A stretch of 64,000 bases of DNA from an uncultured Faecalibacterium sp. (GCA_934548045.1 CAKTEM010000006.1:80372-144371); one strand, 5' to 3'; positions 20,551-30,512 are shown, numbered from the stretch's first letter. Numbers and translations are program-made. The notes: generated by a model not told the origin, from the sequence alone.

Positions 20551-20603
20551 TTTAAATTGACCGATACGGCTCTGTCTTCTTTTGCCGTGTCGGTCAATTT
20601 TGC
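20551..20603 (+). terminator. Long intrinsic terminator after tig
   Basis: A 17-bp stem (AAATTGACCGATACGGC with GCCGTGTCGGTCAATTT, one mismatch) is followed by a short T run. It may attenuate rather than fully stop tig transcription before clpP. Confidence 0.7.
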
Positions 20604-20641
20604 AATACAAATAAAATCCTATTTTTCAGGAGGCGAACCCT

Positions 20642-21241
20642 ATGAGTTTTGTTCCTTACGTTGTCGAGCAGTCGGCGCACGGGGAGCGTTCCTACGATAT
20701 CTTTTCCCGTCTGCTGAACGACCGTATCATTGTTTTGAGCGAGGATGTCAACGATACCTCCGCCAGCTTGGTTGTTGCACAGCTGCTGTATCTGGAAGGG
20801 CAGGACCCGGATAAGGATATCAGCCTGTATATCAACAGCCCCGGCGGTTCCATCAGCGCAGGCATGGCCATCCACGATACCATGAACTATATCAAGTGCG
20901 ATGTCTCTACCATCTGCATGGGTATGGCGGCTTCGATGGGCGCGTTCCTGCTGGCAAGCGGCACCAAGGGCAAGCGTTTCGCTCTGCCCAACTCCGAGAT
21001 CATGATCCACCAGCCCCTCATCGGCGGCGGCCAGAACGGCGGCCTGTCCGGTCAGGCAACGGATATCAAGATCCACGCCGAGCATCTCGTCCGCACCCGT
21101 GAAAAGATGAACCGGATGCTCAGCGAGTACACCGGTCAGCCGCTGGAAAAGATCCAGATCGACACCGAGCGCGACAACTTCATGTCCGCGCTGGAAGCCA
21201 AGGAATACGGCCTGATCGACGAGGTTATCGCACACCGCTGA
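20642..21241 (+). CDS. clpP: ATP-dependent Clp protease proteolytic subunit
   Basis: The 199-residue serine protease forms the tetradecameric chamber used by ClpX and ClpA/C. The catalytic serine is in GMAASMGAFLLASG and the histidine in MIHQPLIGGG; the aspartate is expected near the C-terminal TERDNF. AGGAGG precedes the ATG. The partner clpX follows 40 bases later. Confidence 0.97.
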   Translation: MSFVPYVVEQSAHGERSYDIFSRLLNDRIIVLSEDVNDTSASLVVAQLLYLEGQDPDKDISLYINSPGGSISAGMAIHDTMNYIKCDVSTICMGMAASMGAFLLASGTKGKRFALPNSEIMIHQPLIGGGQNGGLSGQATDIKIHAEHLVRTREKMNRMLSEYTGQPLEKIQIDTERDNFMSALEAKEYGLIDEVIAHR

Positions 21242-21281
21242 GACTGACCGCAATCATAACCCAGGATAAGGAAAAAAGGCT

Positions 21282-22616
21282 ATGGCAAACAACAATTCCG
21301 GCAGAGATAAAAACGAAAAAGATCTGGTTTGCAGTTTCTGCGGCAAGCATCAGGACGAAGTCGAGCGGATGATCATCGGCCCGGGCGTCAACATCTGCAG
21401 CGAGTGCATCGGCCTGTGCTATGACCTGCTCTCGGACAAGCCGGAGCGTGGTTCCGGCCGCCAGAACAACAACAGCCGCGGCAGCGCGGCACGCGCCCGG
21501 GTCCAGACGGCGGATAACTTCTCCGTCAACATCAAGACCCCGGCAGAGATCAAAGAGGGCCTCGACCAGTACGTCATCGGACAGGACGAGGCAAAGCGCG
21601 TTCTGGCTGTCTCGGTCTACAACCACTACAAGCGCATCATGAGCGGCGGCAAGGGCGCGGACGTCGAGCTTCAGAAGTCAAACGTCCTGCTCCTCGGCCC
21701 GTCCGGTGTCGGCAAGACCCTGCTGGCCCAGACGCTGGCAAAGATGCTGGGTGTTCCGTTCGCCATCGCGGACGCAACCACCCTGACCGAGGCCGGCTAT
21801 GTCGGCGAGGATGTCGAGAACATCCTGCTCAAGCTCATTCAGGCGGCGGATTTTGATGTGCAGAAAGCACAGATCGGCATCATCTACATTGATGAGATCG
21901 ACAAGATCACTCGTAAGAGCGAGAACCCGTCCATTACCCGTGATGTCGGCGGCGAGGGCGTCCAGCAGGCTCTGCTGAAGATCCTCGAAGGTACGGTCAG
22001 CAATGTTCCGCCGCAGGGAGGCCGCAAGCATCCCCAGCAGGAGTTCATTCAGATCGACACCACCAACATCCTGTTCATCTGCGGCGGCGCGTTCGACGGT
22101 CTGGACAAATACATCCAGCGTCGCACCGACAAGTCCGCTCTGGGCTTCGGCAGCAGCCTGCGCGACACTTCCAGCGACGCGCAGAAGGCTCTGCTCCGCA
22201 AGGTCGAGCCGCACGACCTCGTCAAGTTTGGCCTCATCCCGGAGCTGATCGGCCGTCTGCCGGTCATCACCGTTTTGGATGACCTCGACGAGGATGCACT
22301 GGTCCGCGTTCTGAAGGAGCCTCGCAACAGCCTTGTCAAGCAGTACAAGGAGCTGCTGGCGATGGACAATGTTGAGCTGAACATCACCGACGAAGCCCTC
22401 CACGCCATCGCACGCAAGACCATCGAGCGCAAGACCGGCGCGCGCGGCCTGCGCAGCGTGATGGAGAGCATCCTGATGCCCATCATGTACGACGTTCCCA
22501 ACGACCCCACCATCATCCGCGTCACCATCGACGAGGACACCGTGGAAACCGGCGAAGCGCACATGGAGTACGGTGCTGTCCGCAAACGGTATAAGAATCA
22601 GGCCTCTCTGAGCTGA
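21282..22616 (+). CDS. clpX: ATP-dependent Clp protease ATPase subunit ClpX
   Basis: The 444-residue AAA+ unfoldase has an N-terminal C4 zinc-binding domain (CSFCGKHQ...CSECIGLC), Walker A GPSGVGKT, Walker B IIYIDEIDK, and sensor regions. It unfolds substrates and feeds them to ClpP encoded just upstream. A strong terminator follows, closing tig-clpP-clpX. Confidence 0.97.
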   Translation: MANNNSGRDKNEKDLVCSFCGKHQDEVERMIIGPGVNICSECIGLCYDLLSDKPERGSGRQNNNSRGSAARARVQTADNFSVNIKTPAEIKEGLDQYVIGQDEAKRVLAVSVYNHYKRIMSGGKGADVELQKSNVLLLGPSGVGKTLLAQTLAKMLGVPFAIADATTLTEAGYVGEDVENILLKLIQAADFDVQKAQIGIIYIDEIDKITRKSENPSITRDVGGEGVQQALLKILEGTVSNVPPQGGRKHPQQEFIQIDTTNILFICGGAFDGLDKYIQRRTDKSALGFGSSLRDTSSDAQKALLRKVEPHDLVKFGLIPELIGRLPVITVLDDLDEDALVRVLKEPRNSLVKQYKELLAMDNVELNITDEALHAIARKTIERKTGARGLRSVMESILMPIMYDVPNDPTIIRVTIDEDTVETGEAHMEYGAVRKRYKNQASLS

Positions 22617-22635
22617 TAATCAGCCGGGGAGAGGG

Positions 22636-22678
22636 AAGCTCTGCAAAAAGTTTCGGCTTTTGCAGGGCTTTTTTCTTT
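22636..22678 (+). terminator. Intrinsic terminator after clpX
   Basis: AAGCTCTGCAAAA pairs with TTTTGCAGGGCTT around a short loop, followed by TTTTTTC. Confidence 0.85.
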
Positions 22679-22685
22679 TATAATC

Positions 22686-22714
22686 TTGTTTCTGAACCGA
22701 TTCTGAGCTATAAT
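22686..22714 (+). promoter_or_regulatory. Promoter of the aminotransferase gene
   Basis: TTGTTT (22686-22691), 17 bases, TATAAT (22709-22714). Confidence 0.65.
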
Positions 22715-22838
22715 ATTAAAGTCTGGAAGACTGCGCAAAACAGGATGGAGAAATATCTCTCTGGCAAGAGTCTATCCAAGCGGCGCAGCAGCCAGTACAG
22801 TGGGTAACAGGAAGTAAGATAAAGGAGTGTGTTTTTCT

Positions 22839-24119
22839 ATGGCAAATTATTTTGAGATGGATCGCGATGCGCTCACCGCTGAAAAGGCAAAGCTGGAAGA
22901 AGAATATAAGAAGTTTCAGGCAATGGGTCTGAAGCTGAATATGGCGCGCGGCAAGCCCGGCCCTCACCAGATGGACCTCGCAATGGGTCTGCTGCAGATG
23001 ACCGACTACACCACCGACGCCGGCACCGATGCCCGTAACTACGGCGACCTCGAGGGCCTGAAAGAGGCACGCGAGCTGTTCGCAGACGTGATGGGCGTCA
23101 AGTGGAACGAAGTTTTCGTCGGCGGCAACTCCAGCCTGCAGATCATGTACAATCTGGTCGCCATGGGCTATATGTTCGGTTTCCCCGAGTCTCCCTGCCC
23201 CTGGTCGCAGGTCGAGAAGCGGAAGTTCCTCTGTCCGGTTCCCGGCTATGACCGCCACTTCGCCATCACCGAGGAGATGGGCTTTGAACTCATCAGCGTT
23301 CCGATGACGCCCAACGGCCCCGATATGGATATGGTCGAAAAGCTGGTCGCCGAGGATGACACCATCAAGGGCATCTGGTGCGTGCCTCAGTATTCCAACC
23401 CGGACGGCTATGTTTACAGCGATGAGACCATCGAGCGTTTTGCTTCGATGAAGACCGCTGCTCCCGATTTCAAGATCTTCTGGGATGAGGCATACATCGT
23501 CCATCACCTGACCGATGAGATCATCGAGACGCCCGTTCTGCTGAACGTCGCCAAGAAATACGGCAACGAAGACCGCGTCTTCATGTTCACCTCGACCAGC
23601 AAAATTACTTTCCCGGGTGCAGGCGTTTCGGCTCTGGCCTGCAGCGAGAACATGCTGAAGTATATCTGCAAGCGGTTCTCCGTCATGATCATCAGCTACG
23701 ACAAGATGAACCAGCTGCGCCACGTCCGCTTCCTCAAGAACAAGGAAGGCGTTCTGGCTCACATGGCAAAGCATCGCCGCCGCCTGATCCCGTGCTTCGA
23801 CGCGGTCAAGACGGCCTTTGCGGAGGAGCTGACGCCCTGCGGCGACATCGCCCACTGGACCAATCCCAAGGGCGGCTACTTCATCAGCCTGTACGTGATG
23901 CCCGGCTGCGCAAAGCGTGTCGCTTCGCTCTGTAAGGAGTGCGGCCTGACCCTGACCGGCGCAGGCTCCGCTTATCCGTACCATAAGGACCCGGACGATT
24001 CGCACCTGCGTATCGCTCCGACCTATCCGAGTCTGGACGAGGTCGAGACCGCGTCCGACCTGCTCTGTGTCTGTGTCCGTCTGGCAGCGGTCGAAAAGCT
24101 GCTGGCTGACAAGGCATAA
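22839..24119 (+). CDS. Aspartate aminotransferase-like PLP enzyme (PF12897 type)
   Basis: This 426-residue fold-type I aminotransferase carries the PLP lysine in STSKITFPGAG and the aspartate of the ring-binding loop in IFWDEAYIVHH. The N-terminal LNMARGKPGPHQMDLAMG is typical of the less common subgroup of aspartate aminotransferases (PF12897). It most likely interconverts aspartate/2-oxoglutarate and oxaloacetate/glutamate. The ATG at 22839 follows AAAGGAG; an in-frame GTG 12 bases upstream is too close to that site. It is monocistronic. Confidence 0.85.
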   Translation: MANYFEMDRDALTAEKAKLEEEYKKFQAMGLKLNMARGKPGPHQMDLAMGLLQMTDYTTDAGTDARNYGDLEGLKEARELFADVMGVKWNEVFVGGNSSLQIMYNLVAMGYMFGFPESPCPWSQVEKRKFLCPVPGYDRHFAITEEMGFELISVPMTPNGPDMDMVEKLVAEDDTIKGIWCVPQYSNPDGYVYSDETIERFASMKTAAPDFKIFWDEAYIVHHLTDEIIETPVLLNVAKKYGNEDRVFMFTSTSKITFPGAGVSALACSENMLKYICKRFSVMIISYDKMNQLRHVRFLKNKEGVLAHMAKHRRRLIPCFDAVKTAFAEELTPCGDIAHWTNPKGGYFISLYVMPGCAKRVASLCKECGLTLTGAGSAYPYHKDPDDSHLRIAPTYPSLDEVETASDLLCVCVRLAAVEKLLADKA

Positions 24120-24137
24120 TCCTCTCCCCAAGCTGTA

Positions 24138-24190
24138 AAATCTCCCTGCACCGCCGACCGGACGGCGCAGAGGAGATTTATTATATTTGG
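24138..24190 (+). terminator. Hairpin terminator before secDF
   Basis: AAATCTCC pairs with GGAGATTT, with an inner CGCC/GGCG stem. The tail is T/A-rich (TTATTATATTT). Confidence 0.55.
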
Positions 24191-24206
24191 AGGTTTCCCA
24201 TTTTCT

Positions 24207-26543
24207 ATGAAGACAAAAGGTAAAGCATGGCATCTGGTCGTTACCGTTCTTCTGATTGCGGCGTTTGTCTACACGGCATTCTTTGGCGTCGCGACCAAGT
24301 ACGGCGATACGACCACCACCTACATCAAGGGCGCGCAGGATATCCGCTTCGGTGTGGATATCAAGGGCGGCGTCAACGTCACATTCGTTCCTTCGGACGG
24401 ATATGACGCCACCGAGGAGCAGCTGGAAGCAGCACAGCTCGTCATCGAAAACCGTCTGGTCGCCCTGAACGTGACCGACTATGAGCTGTACGTCGATACC
24501 AATTCCGATGCGCTCATCCTCGAGTTCCCGTGGCAGTCCGGCGAGACGGATTTCGACCCGGAAGCAGCCATTCAGGAGATCGGTACTACCGCATACCTGA
24601 CCTTCCGGGAGGGCAGCAGTGCCGACGGCGAGCTGATTTTGGATGGCTCGATGGTCGAAAGCGCAGCAGCGCAGTACGGCCCCGTCAGCGGCAGCAGCTC
24701 CGAATACTATGTCGCCCTCAAGTTCACCGATGAAGGTGCCAAGGCCTTTGGCGATGCCACCACCAAGCTCTATTCCAGCAACGGCAGCATCAGCATCTGG
24801 CTGGATGACGAGAACGTCAGCACCGCAACGGTCAACGCCGCCATCACCGACGGCTCGGCCATCATCACCAGCTCGGCAGCGAACCCCTTCACCCAGGAAG
24901 ACGTCGTCAAGATGGCACGCCAGATCAACTCCGGCGCACTGCCGTTCGCTCTGACGGTGGACAGCTATTCGACCGTCAGCCCGAGTCTGGGCGAGAACAG
25001 CCTGAGCGCAATGGTTCTGGCTGGCCTGATCGCATTTGCCCTCATCGTTGTGCTGATGACCTTTCTGTACCGTCTGCCCGGCTTCCTCGCATGTATCGCG
25101 CTGGCCGGTCAGGTGGCCGCAACGCTGGCTTTTGTCTCGGGTTACTTCCCGGTATTTGAAAGCTTCACCCTGACCCTGCCCGGTATTGCCGGTATCATTC
25201 TGGCCATCGGCATGGGCGTCGACGCAAACGTTATCACGGCAGAGCGCATCAAAGAGGAGCTGCGCAGCGGCAAATCTCTGGACGGCGCACTCAAGAGCGG
25301 CTTTGCCCGTGGCCTGACCCCCATCATCGACGGCAACGTCACCATCGTCATCGTCGCTATCGTCCTGATGGGTGCATTTGGCCCGTCGGACGGCTTCTTC
25401 GCAAAGGCTCTGCACTTCGTCTTCTTTGCCTTTGGCCCGTCCACCGCAGGCACCATCTACGCCTTCGGCTACACGCTGCTCACCGGTGTTCTGCTCAACT
25501 TCGTGTTCGGCATCTTCGCAACCCGTGTCATGATCCGCGGCGCAGCAACCATCCCGGCCCTGCGCAACCCGGTCCTTTACGGCGCGGACGCTCCCGGCAA
25601 GGAGAAGAAGCGCATCGGCATCATCGACCTCATGTCTCTGCGCAAGCGTTACCTGAGCATTGAGATCTGCCTGCTGGTCATCGTCCTGTCCTGCTCCTTC
25701 CTGTTCGGCGTCAAGCTGGACACTGAGTTCACCGGCGGCGCGATGATCACCCTGAGCTACGAGGACAGCTTCGACCAGTCCGCTGTCCAGAAGACCGCAT
25801 CCGCCGCGCTCGAAAGCAACGACCTGACTCTCCAGACCGGCGAGAACGTCGCAACAGGGGAGCAGACCCTCAAAATTTCGATGCCCGGCACCGAGACCGT
25901 CACCACCGAGCAGGTGGAGACCCTGATCGACTCCCTGAATGAGAACTATCCCGAGAACAACTTCGCACAGCTCTCTCTGAGCAACGTCAGCGCGGCAATG
26001 GGTACCAAGTTCCTCCAGAAGAGTCTGGTCGCTGTCCTGTTCGCTCTGGTCCTCATCCTGATCTACATCGCCATCCGCTTCAAGAACATCGGTGGTCTGA
26101 CCGGCGGCCTGATGGCAATTCTGGCTCTGGTCTGTGACCTGATGATCGTCTACGGCACCTTCGTCGTTCTGCGCACGCCGCTGGATGGCAACTTCATCGC
26201 CGCAATGCTGACGATTCTGGGCTACTCCATCAACGATACCGTCGTTGTTTACGACCGTATCCGTGAAAACCGTGGTCTGATGGGCAAGAAGGTATCCTTC
26301 GAGGAAGTGGTGAACCAGTCGGTCAACCAGTCCGTCCGCCGCACCCTCATCACCACCGTCACCACCGTCATGGCTCTGGGCGTGATGTGCATCATCGCAA
26401 AGCTCTATGGTCTGGACAGCATCTTCACCTTCGCGTTCCCGTTGATGATGGGTATGCTCAGCGGCGTGTTCACCTCGCTGTTCGTGTCCACTTCGGCATG
26501 GATTGCTTGGAGCAACCGCAAGTCTAGCAAAAAGGCGGCCTGA
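24207..26543 (+). CDS. secDF: Protein translocase subunit SecDF (fused)
   Basis: SecD and SecF are fused in one 778-residue, about 12-TM protein. The SecD half starts with one TM, then DIRFGVDIKGGVNV and a periplasmic-type domain, then five TMs. The SecF half (from ~residue 470) contains the FTGGAMITLSYE block and DTVVVYDRIREN. SecDF uses the proton gradient to pull preproteins out of SecYEG. The fusion is seen in Bacillus and several Clostridia. It ends 48 bases before nrdR. Confidence 0.96.
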   Translation: MKTKGKAWHLVVTVLLIAAFVYTAFFGVATKYGDTTTTYIKGAQDIRFGVDIKGGVNVTFVPSDGYDATEEQLEAAQLVIENRLVALNVTDYELYVDTNSDALILEFPWQSGETDFDPEAAIQEIGTTAYLTFREGSSADGELILDGSMVESAAAQYGPVSGSSSEYYVALKFTDEGAKAFGDATTKLYSSNGSISIWLDDENVSTATVNAAITDGSAIITSSAANPFTQEDVVKMARQINSGALPFALTVDSYSTVSPSLGENSLSAMVLAGLIAFALIVVLMTFLYRLPGFLACIALAGQVAATLAFVSGYFPVFESFTLTLPGIAGIILAIGMGVDANVITAERIKEELRSGKSLDGALKSGFARGLTPIIDGNVTIVIVAIVLMGAFGPSDGFFAKALHFVFFAFGPSTAGTIYAFGYTLLTGVLLNFVFGIFATRVMIRGAATIPALRNPVLYGADAPGKEKKRIGIIDLMSLRKRYLSIEICLLVIVLSCSFLFGVKLDTEFTGGAMITLSYEDSFDQSAVQKTASAALESNDLTLQTGENVATGEQTLKISMPGTETVTTEQVETLIDSLNENYPENNFAQLSLSNVSAAMGTKFLQKSLVAVLFALVLILIYIAIRFKNIGGLTGGLMAILALVCDLMIVYGTFVVLRTPLDGNFIAAMLTILGYSINDTVVVYDRIRENRGLMGKKVSFEEVVNQSVNQSVRRTLITTVTTVMALGVMCIIAKLYGLDSIFTFAFPLMMGMLSGVFTSLFVSTSAWIAWSNRKSSKKAA

Positions 26544-26591
26544 CCGCAAAAACAAAGATTCCGGTTCTGACCGAAATCAGGAGGAACAACT

Positions 26592-27053
26592 ATGAAATGT
26601 CCCTATTGCGGGGATGAGGAGTCCAAGGTGATCGACTCTCGCCCCACCGAAGACGGCGAGCGCATCCGCCGCCGTCGGGAGTGCCTGCGCTGCCACATGC
26701 GCTTTACGACTTACGAGGTCGTGGAGACGGTGCCGCTCATCGTCATCAAAAAGGATGAATCCCGGGAGCCGTTCGACCGGCAGAAACTGCTCAACGCGAT
26801 GCTCCGCGCCTGCGCGAAGCGTCCGGTCAGCTACGAAACACTGGAACACGCGGTCAGCAGCATCGAGCAGACGCTCATGAGTTCCTACGACCGTGAGGTC
26901 ACCAGCGTGCGGATCGGCGAGCTGACGATGCAGGAACTGAAAAAAATCGACGAAGTGGCGTATGTCCGCTTTGCCTCCGTCTATCAGCGGTTTGCGGATA
27001 TCGAAAGCTTCTTCAACGAGCTGAAAAAGCTGATGGACGATAAGGCAAAGTAA
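26592..27053 (+). CDS. nrdR: Transcriptional repressor NrdR
   Basis: The 153-residue protein has the N-terminal zinc ribbon (CPYCG...CLRCHMRF) and the ATP-cone domain. It represses ribonucleotide reductase genes according to dATP/ATP level. The RRRRECLRC block is diagnostic. Its stop abuts the stop of a convergent DUF4363 gene with no space for a separate terminator. Confidence 0.97.
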   Translation: MKCPYCGDEESKVIDSRPTEDGERIRRRRECLRCHMRFTTYEVVETVPLIVIKKDESREPFDRQKLLNAMLRACAKRPVSYETLEHAVSSIEQTLMSSYDREVTSVRIGELTMQELKKIDEVAYVRFASVYQRFADIESFFNELKKLMDDKAK

Positions 27054-27422
27054 TTACAGGATGCGCCGCGCCAGCCATTCCAGCGTCTCGACCTGAACTT
27101 GCGCGCGCCGCAGTTCGCCAAAGGCTTCCTCGGGTGCGTTCCATTCGAGATGTCCGTCGGCGGCACGGAGTGCGGCTTCGAGTTCGGTAAAGTCCTGCGT
27201 CCGGAGCAGGTGGTTCAGCCCCTCTCGCATCGTGTCGCAGAGTTCGGCACCCTCGGCGATGGCCTGCCGCGCGTCGGCAAAGTCGTTTTCCCGGATGGCA
27301 TCCATCGCGTTGTCGAGGTCGTCGGAGATCTCTTCGGCAAACTTCTGCACCCGGTAGCTGCTGTAAAAGGCAATCGTCAAAAGGGCTGCTGTTATCACAA
27401 AACAGGCGTAAATTCGTCGCAT
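27054..27422 (-). CDS. DUF4363-type membrane-anchored protein
   Basis: The 122-residue protein has one N-terminal membrane segment (residues ~4-22) and an all-helical outer domain with repeated Ala/Glu-rich helices. It matches the DUF4363 outline and is encoded nine bases downstream of a DUF421 gene on the same strand, a recurring pair in Clostridia. The function is unknown. Confidence 0.7.
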   Translation of the reverse strand: MRRIYACFVITAALLTIAFYSSYRVQKFAEEISDDLDNAMDAIRENDFADARQAIAEGAELCDTMREGLNHLLRTQDFTELEAALRAADGHLEWNAPEEAFGELRRAQVQVETLEWLARRIL

Positions 27423-27431
27423 TGTTTCACC

Positions 27432-28124
27432 TCACTGAGAACCGTCCTTGTGGCGGTTCTCTTTTTTTATCAAAAAATAGTCCTCGCTGTCGTTCCCGAT
27501 GAGCAGTAAAATCTCCTCCGGCAGCAGGGTGTTCGCCTGTGCCGTCCTCTCTAACCACACCCGGTCTTTTCCGCACCAGCGCAGATTATCTTCCAAAATC
27601 TGTCCGTCCAGCACGAAGGGGATGGTCGCCTGCGTCCGCTCGACAGCCAGCTTCAAGTCGGAGAGGGTCGCGTTTTCTTTCTCCGGCCGGACTGCCACCG
27701 AAAGGGTGCCGTTCGTCTCGATGATGGCGTAGGAAACATCCCTCGGGTCAAAAATATTTTTTCCACGCAGGGCTTCCATCAGGTCAGCCGTCGTCAGCCG
27801 GAGCATCCGCAGGGCGTTCTGGTCGATCTCTCCGTCCAGAATCACAGTCTTGGGCCGCCCGGACATCAGGTTGAAAAATTTCTGACTCCGGAAACTCAGC
27901 ATCGAGCCGAACAATTCCAGCGCAGCGATGAGAAAAAGCGGAATCAGGCTGGCCGTGATGGGAACTTCCTCCGACTCGATGGAGATGGACGCCAGATTCG
28001 AGATGAGGATGGTCGAGACCAGCTCTTCGGGCTGCAATTCGCCCAGCTGACGCTTGCCCATCAGCCGCATGGCGAACAGCACACAGAGATAAATTAAAAT
28101 CGTGCGGAAAATCAGCAGCTTCAA
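27432..28124 (-). CDS. DUF421/YetF-family membrane protein
   Basis: The 230-residue protein has three N-terminal membrane segments with the family motif MRLMGKRQLGELQPEELV and ISNLASISIES, then a cytoplasmic alpha/beta domain. TTG 28124 is chosen as start because GGAGG sits ten bases upstream on the minus strand; longer in-frame extensions lack a ribosome site. DUF421 proteins are frequent near spore genes, and here a gerA-type operon diverges from it with a 76-base gap. Confidence 0.82.
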   Translation of the reverse strand: MKLLIFRTILIYLCVLFAMRLMGKRQLGELQPEELVSTILISNLASISIESEEVPITASLIPLFLIAALELFGSMLSFRSQKFFNLMSGRPKTVILDGEIDQNALRMLRLTTADLMEALRGKNIFDPRDVSYAIIETNGTLSVAVRPEKENATLSDLKLAVERTQATIPFVLDGQILEDNLRWCGKDRVWLERTAQANTLLPEEILLLIGNDSEDYFLIKKENRHKDGSQ

Positions 28125-28200
28125 AACGATGCCTCCTTGGGGTGGATTTGAATAGCCGGAAGGTTTCGGGTGCATACTGCCCTGTAAAGGGGGCGGTTGT

Positions 28201-29664
28201 GTGCAGCTTTCGAGAAAACTTTCCCAAAACCGCGAAACGCTCGATGCTATGTTTGGCAAATCAGCCGATTTTTATGCGAAGGATATCGAGCTTTATCATT
28301 GTGCCGGCACGATTTTTCTGTTCGATGGAATGGCAAGCTTAGATTCACTCTGGCAGCTTTTGCTGGATGCAGTCGACCGCAGAACGCCGACGCTCCTGCC
28401 CGGCGAAACGGCCATCAACAGCGGCGAGCAGATCTTCGAGTTGATTTTCAATCACTCTGATCTGCCTGCCGAGAGCGAGCCGGTCACGGATTTTGAAGAC
28501 CTCGTCAAACGGCTGACCGCCGGGATGTGCGTCCTTCTGCTGGACGGCTGTGAAAAAGGCATTGCGTTTTCGGTGCAGGGGCTGAAATTTCGCTCGGTCG
28601 AGGAACCGTCCAGCGAAGGGAACCTCCGTGGTTCCCGGGAGGGCTTCGCTGACCTGCTCCGGGTCAACCTGAGCCTTCTCCGCCGTCTCATCCGCACCGA
28701 ACAGCTGGTGATGGAGGTCGCGCAGGCCGATTGCGAGACCAAAACCGAGTATGCCATCTGCTACTGTAAGGGCAGGGTAAAGGAAGAGGTCGTTGACCGA
28801 GTGCGCAGGACGTTGCAGGCCGCAAAGCCGACTCTGCTTCTGGATTCAAGCTATTTTGTGCCGTGGCTTTTCCCGACGAAGCTTCGGCTTTTCGCGCCGG
28901 TGGGGTACACCGAGCGTCCGGCCGTGGCATCGGCAAAGCTCTGTGAGGGAAAAATCGTCCTTCTCGTCAACGGCAGTCCGTCGGCGATGATTTTGCCGAC
29001 CCTCTTTTGCGAGAACTTCGACTGCCTCGACGATTACGCCACAACAGCCATTTTTTCATCGTTCCTGCGGCTTTTAAAATACACCTCGTTCTATTTGAGC
29101 ATTTTTCTGCCCGGCAGTTTCGTCTGTCTGGCGGTCTACCTGCCCGAGCTGATACCGCCGCAGCTTCTTTTCAAAATCGAGGCGGCGGAGCAGGCGACAC
29201 CCCTGCCGCTCTTCGCCGAGATGCTGATGGTGATTCTGATTCTGGAAGTCATCCGGGAGGCCGGGCTTCGGATGCCGCAGACGCTGGGCCACTCGGTCAG
29301 CCTTGTCGCGGCCCTCATCGTGGGTGATGCCGCCATCGCGACCGGCCTGATGAGTACGCCGGTCATCCTGACGGCCTCCGTCACCTCCATCGCGATTTTC
29401 GTCACGCCCTCCCTCTACGAACCGGCGACTCTGCTCCGGCTCATCGTGGTTCTGGCGGCAGGTCTGGCCGGGCCGGTGGGTCTGGTGGGGGCAGGGCTGT
29501 TCGTCCTTTTCACCCTCACCAGCGTTTCGGCGATGGGCGTGCCGTATCTGGCCGGGAACACCTTCCCGGAAAACGCCCTCTCCGACGATGGCGTGATTCG
29601 CCGCAATTATAAGACGCTCTCCCGGAATCCCTTCACGATTTGGCAGAAACGGGGTAACAAATAA
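28201..29664 (+). CDS. GerA-family spore germination protein (GerAA-like)
   Basis: This 487-residue protein has a hydrophilic N-terminal half carrying the family signature EGNLRGSREGF and a C-terminal half with about five membrane segments (LPGSFVCLAVYLPELIPP, LEVIREAGLRMP). GerAA subunits form the germinant receptor in the spore inner membrane. It starts at GTG behind AAAGGGGG. Stop-start overlap with the next gene marks an operon with gerB- and gerC-like genes. Confidence 0.88.
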   Translation: MQLSRKLSQNRETLDAMFGKSADFYAKDIELYHCAGTIFLFDGMASLDSLWQLLLDAVDRRTPTLLPGETAINSGEQIFELIFNHSDLPAESEPVTDFEDLVKRLTAGMCVLLLDGCEKGIAFSVQGLKFRSVEEPSSEGNLRGSREGFADLLRVNLSLLRRLIRTEQLVMEVAQADCETKTEYAICYCKGRVKEEVVDRVRRTLQAAKPTLLLDSSYFVPWLFPTKLRLFAPVGYTERPAVASAKLCEGKIVLLVNGSPSAMILPTLFCENFDCLDDYATTAIFSSFLRLLKYTSFYLSIFLPGSFVCLAVYLPELIPPQLLFKIEAAEQATPLPLFAEMLMVILILEVIREAGLRMPQTLGHSVSLVAALIVGDAAIATGLMSTPVILTASVTSIAIFVTPSLYEPATLLRLIVVLAAGLAGPVGLVGAGLFVLFTLTSVSAMGVPYLAGNTFPENALSDDGVIRRNYKTLSRNPFTIWQKRGNK

Positions 29665-30512
29665 TGCGGAATACCGGAACATTTTCACCGAACGTGTTCG
29701 CCCTGAGTGTCACAGCGGCAGTTTTGGCGAACTGGATGCAGAGCCTTTCCGGGAGCGGCCTTTCAGCCCGGGCGTTTTTGCTGGGCGGTCTTCCGCTGGC
29801 CGTCGGGCTGATGATTTTGTCCGCCTTCCTCGCCAACAGCGGCATTTTTTCCGGAGATACGACTCTTTCCCGTTTTGCACAGGCCGGGCTTTTGCTCTGG
29901 TTCGCCGCCGAGCTGGTGTCCGCCGTCCGGGATGCGCAGACGATCTGCTGGGAGCAGTTTTCCTCGATGGCGGTCATCGGAGCCTTGCCGCTGTTAGTCT
30001 TGGCTGGCTGGTGCCTTTCACCGCAGGTCTTTTCCCGTGCCGCAAAAATCCTGTGGGTGCTGGTCGTCGTTGTCGGAGTCATCTGTATCGCCGGCCTTGC
30101 CGGGCAGTTCCGTTGGCAGAACCTTCTGGAAACCACGGCGGTTTTCTCCCGTGCAATAAACAAAATTAACATTCCTATTTACGCCGAATATTTCGCTTTG
30201 TCGCTGGTTGACTCAAAAGAAACTTCAACACAAACATCCTACCGGATGAGTTGGCTCCCGTTGGGGGCATTTTTATTAGAAGTCGGCTGTCGTCTCGGGA
30301 TAGAATTGCTCTTCGGTTCGGCGCAGGATTACCCGGGCTATGAGCTTCTCCGCGCATGGACGCTGGGGATGTTCTCCCGGCTCGACTCACTCATTCTGCT
30401 GGTTTGGCTCACCATCGGCCTGTTCCGCATCTGCCTGTTAGTTCAAATCCTCCGGACGCTGGCCGAACGCTTCTTCGGTTCCACCGTCCTGAACAGGGAG
30501 GTGGAGTCATGA
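29664..30512 (+). CDS. GerAB-like spore germination permease, short form
   Basis: The 282-residue protein is hydrophobic with about eight predicted membrane segments. Position between GerAA- and GerAC-like genes and stop-start overlaps on both sides identify it as the GerAB-type, amino-acid-permease-like subunit. It is shorter than typical GerAB (about 365 residues), and the early INxxQ-type motifs are not obvious. It may be diverged or degenerate. Confidence 0.65.
   Translation: MRNTGTFSPNVFALSVTAAVLANWMQSLSGSGLSARAFLLGGLPLAVGLMILSAFLANSGIFSGDTTLSRFAQAGLLLWFAAELVSAVRDAQTICWEQFSSMAVIGALPLLVLAGWCLSPQVFSRAAKILWVLVVVVGVICIAGLAGQFRWQNLLETTAVFSRAINKINIPIYAEYFALSLVDSKETSTQTSYRMSWLPLGAFLLEVGCRLGIELLFGSAQDYPGYELLRAWTLGMFSRLDSLILLVWLTIGLFRICLLVQILRTLAERFFGSTVLNREVES

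Noticed and set aside
22716..26555. A 1279-codon open frame on the minus strand across the aminotransferase and secDF genes
   Set aside because: It runs exactly antisense to two well-recognised genes, and its translation is low-complexity with no family signature. GC-rich third positions remove antisense stops.
27099..27509. A plus-strand gene after nrdR
   Set aside because: It is the antisense shadow of the DUF4363 protein, which has a clear signal-anchor and its usual DUF421 partner.
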